DNA of 64,000 bases from Triatoma infestans (taxonomy: Eukaryota > Arthropoda > Insecta > Hemiptera > Reduviidae): positions 30,787-94,786 of the forward strand of contig JAAEAF010004988.1 of the NCBI GenBank assembly GCA_011037195.1. The letters are read 5' to 3'. A program made the position numbers and the translations under genes. The notes beneath the pieces are model-generated. The model was not told the DNA's origin. It did no database searches and saw only the letters and a list, made by a program, of their open reading frames with translations. Shown here piece after piece: positions 59,955 to 64,000 of the stretch (position 1 is the first letter of the stretch; each line of letters opens with the position of its first letter).

Positions 59955-60411
59955 ATTGGATAACATCTGGATATTTTATTCGTCGTAACATTGCATATTT
60001 AGTTGTTGTGGTTGGTTCTGCAGGCCTGGAAAGCATCAGAGACATTTTCCGTGATAGATAGCCTCCTTCTTTTTGTGGTCATCGCCCCCGTTTCGGGCGT
60101 TCGCCCATCTTCAGGAATGCGTTTGTCAAACAGTGTGTGATAGCACAGTTTGACAAATGCATCCTACAGATGGGCAAACGCCCGAAACCGGGGCGATGAC
60201 CACAAAAAGAAGCAGGCTATCACGGAAAATGTCTCTCATGCATATTTATTTTGTTTCTGACCGGTTTTGGGATTTTCATCCATCGTAAGAGCAAATTCAC
60301 CACGCTCATGTAGAGAGTTCATTTCAACGTAATGTTTCTGTTACACTCACACTTCTTGTTGGTTTGTTGATTGTATATATATGTGCGGGAGGTTATAAAG
60401 TTATGTTACTA

Positions 60412-60447
<36 letters not shown>

Positions 60448-60543
60448 AATGATAAAATAGAATTATTAAAGTATTCTTCAAACTATGCTATTTTCTAATG
60501 TCTAATCATAATTTGTAATAATTCCATTTTGTCATTAAACACA

Positions 60544-60591
<48 letters not shown>

Positions 60592-60760
60592 GTAACATAA
60601 TCTTATAACCTCCGCACCATGTATGTACAACCAACAAACCAACAAATGTGAGTGTAACAGAAACATTAGGTTGATGTGAACTCCTCTACATGAACTTGGT
60701 GAATTTGCTCTGATGATGGCTGAAAATCCGAAACCGGTCTAACAAAAAATCTGAAACAAA
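59955..60760 (-). mobile_element. HpB hairpin element with (GT)n/(AC)n arms, interrupted by HpA
   Basis: Left arm: GGATATTTTATTCGTCGTAA, then after an HpA insertion GTTTCTGACCGGTTTTGGG and AGCAAATTCACCACGCTCAT. Right arm: GAACTTGGTGAATTTGCTCT, AAATCCGAAACCGGTC. Near the loop a (GT)n run at about 60414-60446 faces an (AC)n run at about 60546-60582, so the arms stay complementary through the microsatellites. Confidence 0.82.
60001..60239 (-). mobile_element. HpA hairpin element nested in HpB
   Basis: Short-loop copy with tail side GTTGTTGTGGTTGGTTCTGC at the left and the end AATGTCTCTCAT at the right. GCATATTT occurs at 59993-60000 and 60240-60247; the flanks agree over 8-12 bp. Confidence 0.85.
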
Positions 60761-61205
60761 AACTGTTCAGTAAAAACACCATTTCCGGTTTATTAATTTT
60801 CTTGAAACTCGGGAATTTCAACAACATAAAATAATATTATTTAGATGATAGAATTCGTGTGATAAACTGAACTAGTATTTTAGAGGAAGCCGCAACCACC
60901 CCCTCCACCAAAAGTACCCTTAAATCAAGTTTCCCGGAGAAATGTTTCAAATAAAAGTTGTAGCTCTTTGTATGTGTAGTTCATATACAAAGTTTCAAGA
61001 AAATCGTTGGAGCCATTTTTGAGAAAATCGCAAAAAATTAAAAATAAAACCATTCAGTAAAGTGGTACTTTTACTTGAGCAATTTTGACAGATTAATTAC
61101 TGTCCGGATCCCATGGTGATACATAAACGGGAATATCAAGTTTCAACTTTCTACAGTTTTTCGTTTTCAAGCTATGCTGTTCCAGTTTCTAAAAAAAATC
61201 ATTTT
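60755..61205 (-). repeat. EMR repeat, minus orientation (left of an inverted pair)
   Basis: Modules in reverse (ATTTCCGGTTT near 60780) up to the left-terminal CCCTTACTCCTCAGTAAGAG, which it shares with the plus copy at 61206. Confidence 0.8.
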
Positions 61206-62225
61206 TACTTCCCTTACTCCTCAGTAAGAGGAAGTATTGTAATCTTGTCAAATTTTCGATATCGAGTTTTCACCGAAAATATCCGTTTTGAGGTCCTCTG
61301 AGTCCAAAAAAGTGGTTTTCAGCAAATGGTCTGTGTTGTGTGTGAATTTGAACAGCATAGTCCAAAAACGAAAAACCGTAGAAAGTTGATACTTGATATT
61401 CCGTTATGTATCACCATGGGAATCGACAGTGGGTTCATCTGTCAAAATTCCTCAACCGGAAGTACCACTTCCTAGTTGTTTTTTTTTTTTTTTTTATACT
61501 TTTTTGCAATTTTCTCAAAAAAAGGCTCCAACGATTTTCTTGAAACTTGGATATCAACTACACATACAAAGAGCTACAACTTTTATTTGAAACATTTCTC
61601 TGGGTAAATTCATTTAAGGGCAGTTTGGGGGAGGGGGAGGGGTTAGGTTTTCCTTTAAAGTGCTATTTCAGTTTACTATACAATTCTGTCATCTAAATAA
61701 TAATATTAATTAGAATTGAATATGTGGTTGAAATTCTGAGTTTCAAAAAAAAAAAAAATCAAATGACCGGAAGTGCATTTTTACTCAAATATATATTTTT
61801 CAGTTTTCTAGTATTTTTTCAAAAAATGGCTCCAACGATTTACTTTAAACTAGGAATGTGTACTATACACATAAAGAGGTAGAACTTTTATTTGAAACAT
61901 TTCTCCACATAATGTCATTTAACGGGGTTTTTGGGGGAGGGGGAGGGTTATGTTTTGCTCTAAAATACTATCATAGTTGATTATACAATTCTAACCATCC
62001 AAACAAAATTAATTAGAAATAAATATATGGCCAAAATTCCGTGTTTCAAGAAAAATTAACAAAACCGGAAGTGCCCTTTTACTGAACAATTTTTTTTTTC
62101 AGTTTTCGAAATTTCATTAAATGTGGTAGATTAACTATAAAATTTGTCAATTTCAATTTTTGAAAAAACTGGAGTAAGAGAAAGTTGTGTGAATGTTTCA
62201 TACCAGATTTTTTTTAAAAAAAACT
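61206..62225 (+). repeat. EMR repeat, three modules, plus orientation
   Basis: ACCGGAAGT occurs near 61456, 61764 and 62064, about 300-308 bp apart. It ends GGAGTAAGAGAAAGTTGTGT and ACCAGATTTTTTTT. A good consensus copy. Confidence 0.85.
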
Positions 62226-62559
62226 TTATATATTATCTACATACATAAATACCTATCGCTATTATTTGTAACAATATGTGACGTTTAAAATGTCAGTTCA
62301 TTATTCACTCTGTACAAAGTAATCATTCTCTACTTGCCTCGTTTGGTATGTTGTGGTACCTATCCTCTCCCATCAACTGTATATTTATTTATGTTAGGAT
62401 ATGTGAGCTAAATTTTAAATTTAAAAAAAAAATAAATAAATAATTTGTAATTTTATTTAAGATAACTGTATTAAATGAGGAGTAAGATAAAGTTGTGCGA
62501 GCGTTTCAACGCCAGATAAAAGAGTTTAAATCATATTTTGAAAATATAACTCTGGAAAT
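62226..62559. other. Diverged EMR-type tail and AT-rich DNA
   Basis: Includes TCACTCTGTACAAAGTAATC, a stretch also present near 40420-40445. No gene. Confidence 0.4.
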
Positions 62560-63999
62560 TCTCCCCCAAAAAAAAAATGATTTCCAAACCCAACAAATCA
62601 ACTCATAGCCCCAACTCCTACAGACCTATCAGCCTTCTTCCTCTAATAAGAATAATCCTAGAAAAACTACTTCTAAAAAGAATCCAAGTAGAAATAGTTC
62701 CTCAAAATATCATTCCTGACCATTAATTCGACTTTCGGAGTTGCCATTCGACTATCCACCAAGTACATCGCATAGTTGACATTATCGCCTCCTCTCTCGA
62801 GCTTGGACGATATTGTCCTGGAATATTCCTGGACATTTCCCAAGCTTTTGATCGGGTATGGCACCCGGGATTGCTGTATAAGCTCAAGAGTATCCTACCG
62901 TTTACCTATTACCTCGTCCTTAAATCCTACCTTTCCGAACGTTATTTTCAAGTCTTCCAAAAAACCTCTTCCTCGTCTATTTATCCAGAGTTTACAGGCG
63001 TTCCACAAGGGAGCATACTTGCTCCTCTGCTTTACGCTATTTATATGGCTGACCTACCCACTCATCCTAATGCAGTTACCTTCACCTATGCCGATGATAC
63101 AGCCATTCTCCCTCTTCACTCAGATCCCGTCATAGCTGCCCGTAACTTACAAAATCACCTCCAAATCCTCGATCCCTGGCTTCGTCAATGGAAAATCGGG
63201 GTAAATCAACAAAAATCCAAATATATAGTATTTACATTAAACCGCAAAACGCTCCCTCCTATTTACCTCAATAATATTCCTATTCCCATTACGAATCAAG
63301 TGAGATATCTCGGACTCTATCTGGACAAAAGACTCACATGGAACCCTCATACTCGACTAAAACGGATAGACTGCAAGAACAGATACAAAATGTTAAAACG
63401 ATTACTCGACAAACGCTCTAAACTGACACTAGCGAATAAAAGACAACTATACAATTCGTTGCTGGCACCCATATGGACATACGGACTGGAATTGTACGGG
63501 ACAGCCAAACGAACTAACCTCAACCGCATACAAACTCTCCAATCCATAATCCTTAGAACCATAGTAAATGCCCCATTTTACGTCTCCAACCACACGATCC
63601 ACTCCGACCTAAATATTCCATTTGTCTCTGATTTAGCCCAATCCCGCTACAATAAATTCCATTCCAAACTATCCTCCACTACAATCCATTAATCCTCTCA
63701 CTATCCTCCAGAACAATCCCTACCAATCCTCTTCGAAGACTCAGGCGGCGATGGCCCCGTGATCATTTAATTGCCTAACGTTGACCCCCTAGGTTGGCTG
63801 CCATACTGCTCTAATAGCTAACTTACGGCTACCAACACTGGATGGTCGCCGTTCAAGTTATCACACGCTAGTGCGTGCATGTTTATTGTATGTAGTATAT
63901 TATATATATGTATTCACGTACGCAATTTTCATTTTATCATTTTTGCTTGTTGCATTTGTGTATGCAGTTAAAAAATAAAGCAAGGAAAAAAAAAAAAAA
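62560..63999 (+). mobile_element. Jockey-like non-LTR retrotransposon, 5'-truncated, poly(A) tail
   Basis: Holds most of the RT domain of ORF2, a 3' UTR, AATAAA at 63974-63979 and a poly(A) run at the window end (63986-63999). The poly(A) tail and RT sequence fit the Jockey clade. There is no RNase H domain. Confidence 0.9.
62577..63692 (+). pseudogene. Jockey-like reverse transcriptase, one in-frame stop
   Basis: A single frame from an ATG at 62577 reads SPNSYRPISLLPLIRIILEK (RT motif 1), then FLDISQAFDRVWH (catalytic Asp), FTGVPQGSILAPLLYAIYMA, FTYADDTAILPLHSDP (YADD active site), GVNQQKSKYIVF and VRYLGLYLDKRLTWNPHT, ending with the thumb region SLLAPIWTYGLELYGTAKRT and TAA at 63690-63692. 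The only break is TAA at 62724-62726, inside the conserved HQFGF-type motif (here H-stop-FDF). The upstream endonuclease is missing. Confidence 0.88.
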
Positions 64000-64000
64000 G

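Overview
This is a eukaryotic, arthropod-like (probably insect) window. It is AT-rich, carries an intron-rich host gene with GT-AG junctions, and is packed with non-LTR retrotransposons, mariner/Tc1 transposons, tRNA-like SINEs and satellite arrays. I see no prokaryotic operons, rRNA, CRISPR array or stand-alone tRNA gene, and I cannot fix the insect order from sequence alone.

Host genes. (1) A FEM1B-type ankyrin-repeat gene (substrate receptor of CUL2-RING ubiquitin ligases) lies on the minus strand from 16933 down to 936. I resolved twelve coding exons with exact junctions and continuous phase (590 codons). The last exon, which should hold the CUL2-binding VHL box, is off the left edge. Its introns carry Tc1, mariner, two SINE families, several LINE fragments and a non-coding repeat pair. 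(2) A 1.36-kb plus-strand exon (21614-22977) encodes a Pro/Thr-rich mucin-like protein after a short Cys-rich segment; its other exons are not securely identified.

Mobile DNA. Names used below: EMR, an abundant non-coding repeat carrying the motif ACCGGAAGT about every 300 bp, often in inverted pairs; LINE-I, an I-like LINE with RNase H domain and (TAA)n tail; LINE-2, a second LINE with an (ATCTA)n tail; SINE1 and SINE2, tRNA-like SINEs; HpA and HpB, two hairpin elements that carry a one-sided tail and target-site duplications; two full-length but broken mariners; a 170-bp satellite element present in both orientations around 34-38.6 kb; a 150-bp satellite at 48.7-50.1 kb; a Jockey-like LINE with poly(A) at the right edge.

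Layout. 1-17 kb: fem-1 and its intronic elements. 17-21.5 kb: LINE-2, EMR, SINE2, HpA. 21.6-27 kb: mucin-like exon, then a composite mariner that carries a copy of fem-1 exon 5 and part of exon 4. 27-33.8 kb: nested LINEs and EMR. 33.8-38.6 kb: satellite arms around HpA copies and a decayed coding remnant. 38.7-48 kb: SINE1 copies, a possible solo LTR, dense EMR. 48.7-50.1 kb: 150-bp satellite. 50-64 kb: LINEs nested in SINE2 and EMR, HpA nested in HpB, and the Jockey-like element.

Most notable: a mariner-bounded 2,041-bp unit carrying fem-1 sequence sits at a TA site and interrupts an EMR copy whose two halves rejoin cleanly; and a hairpin element with hallmarks of retroposition.
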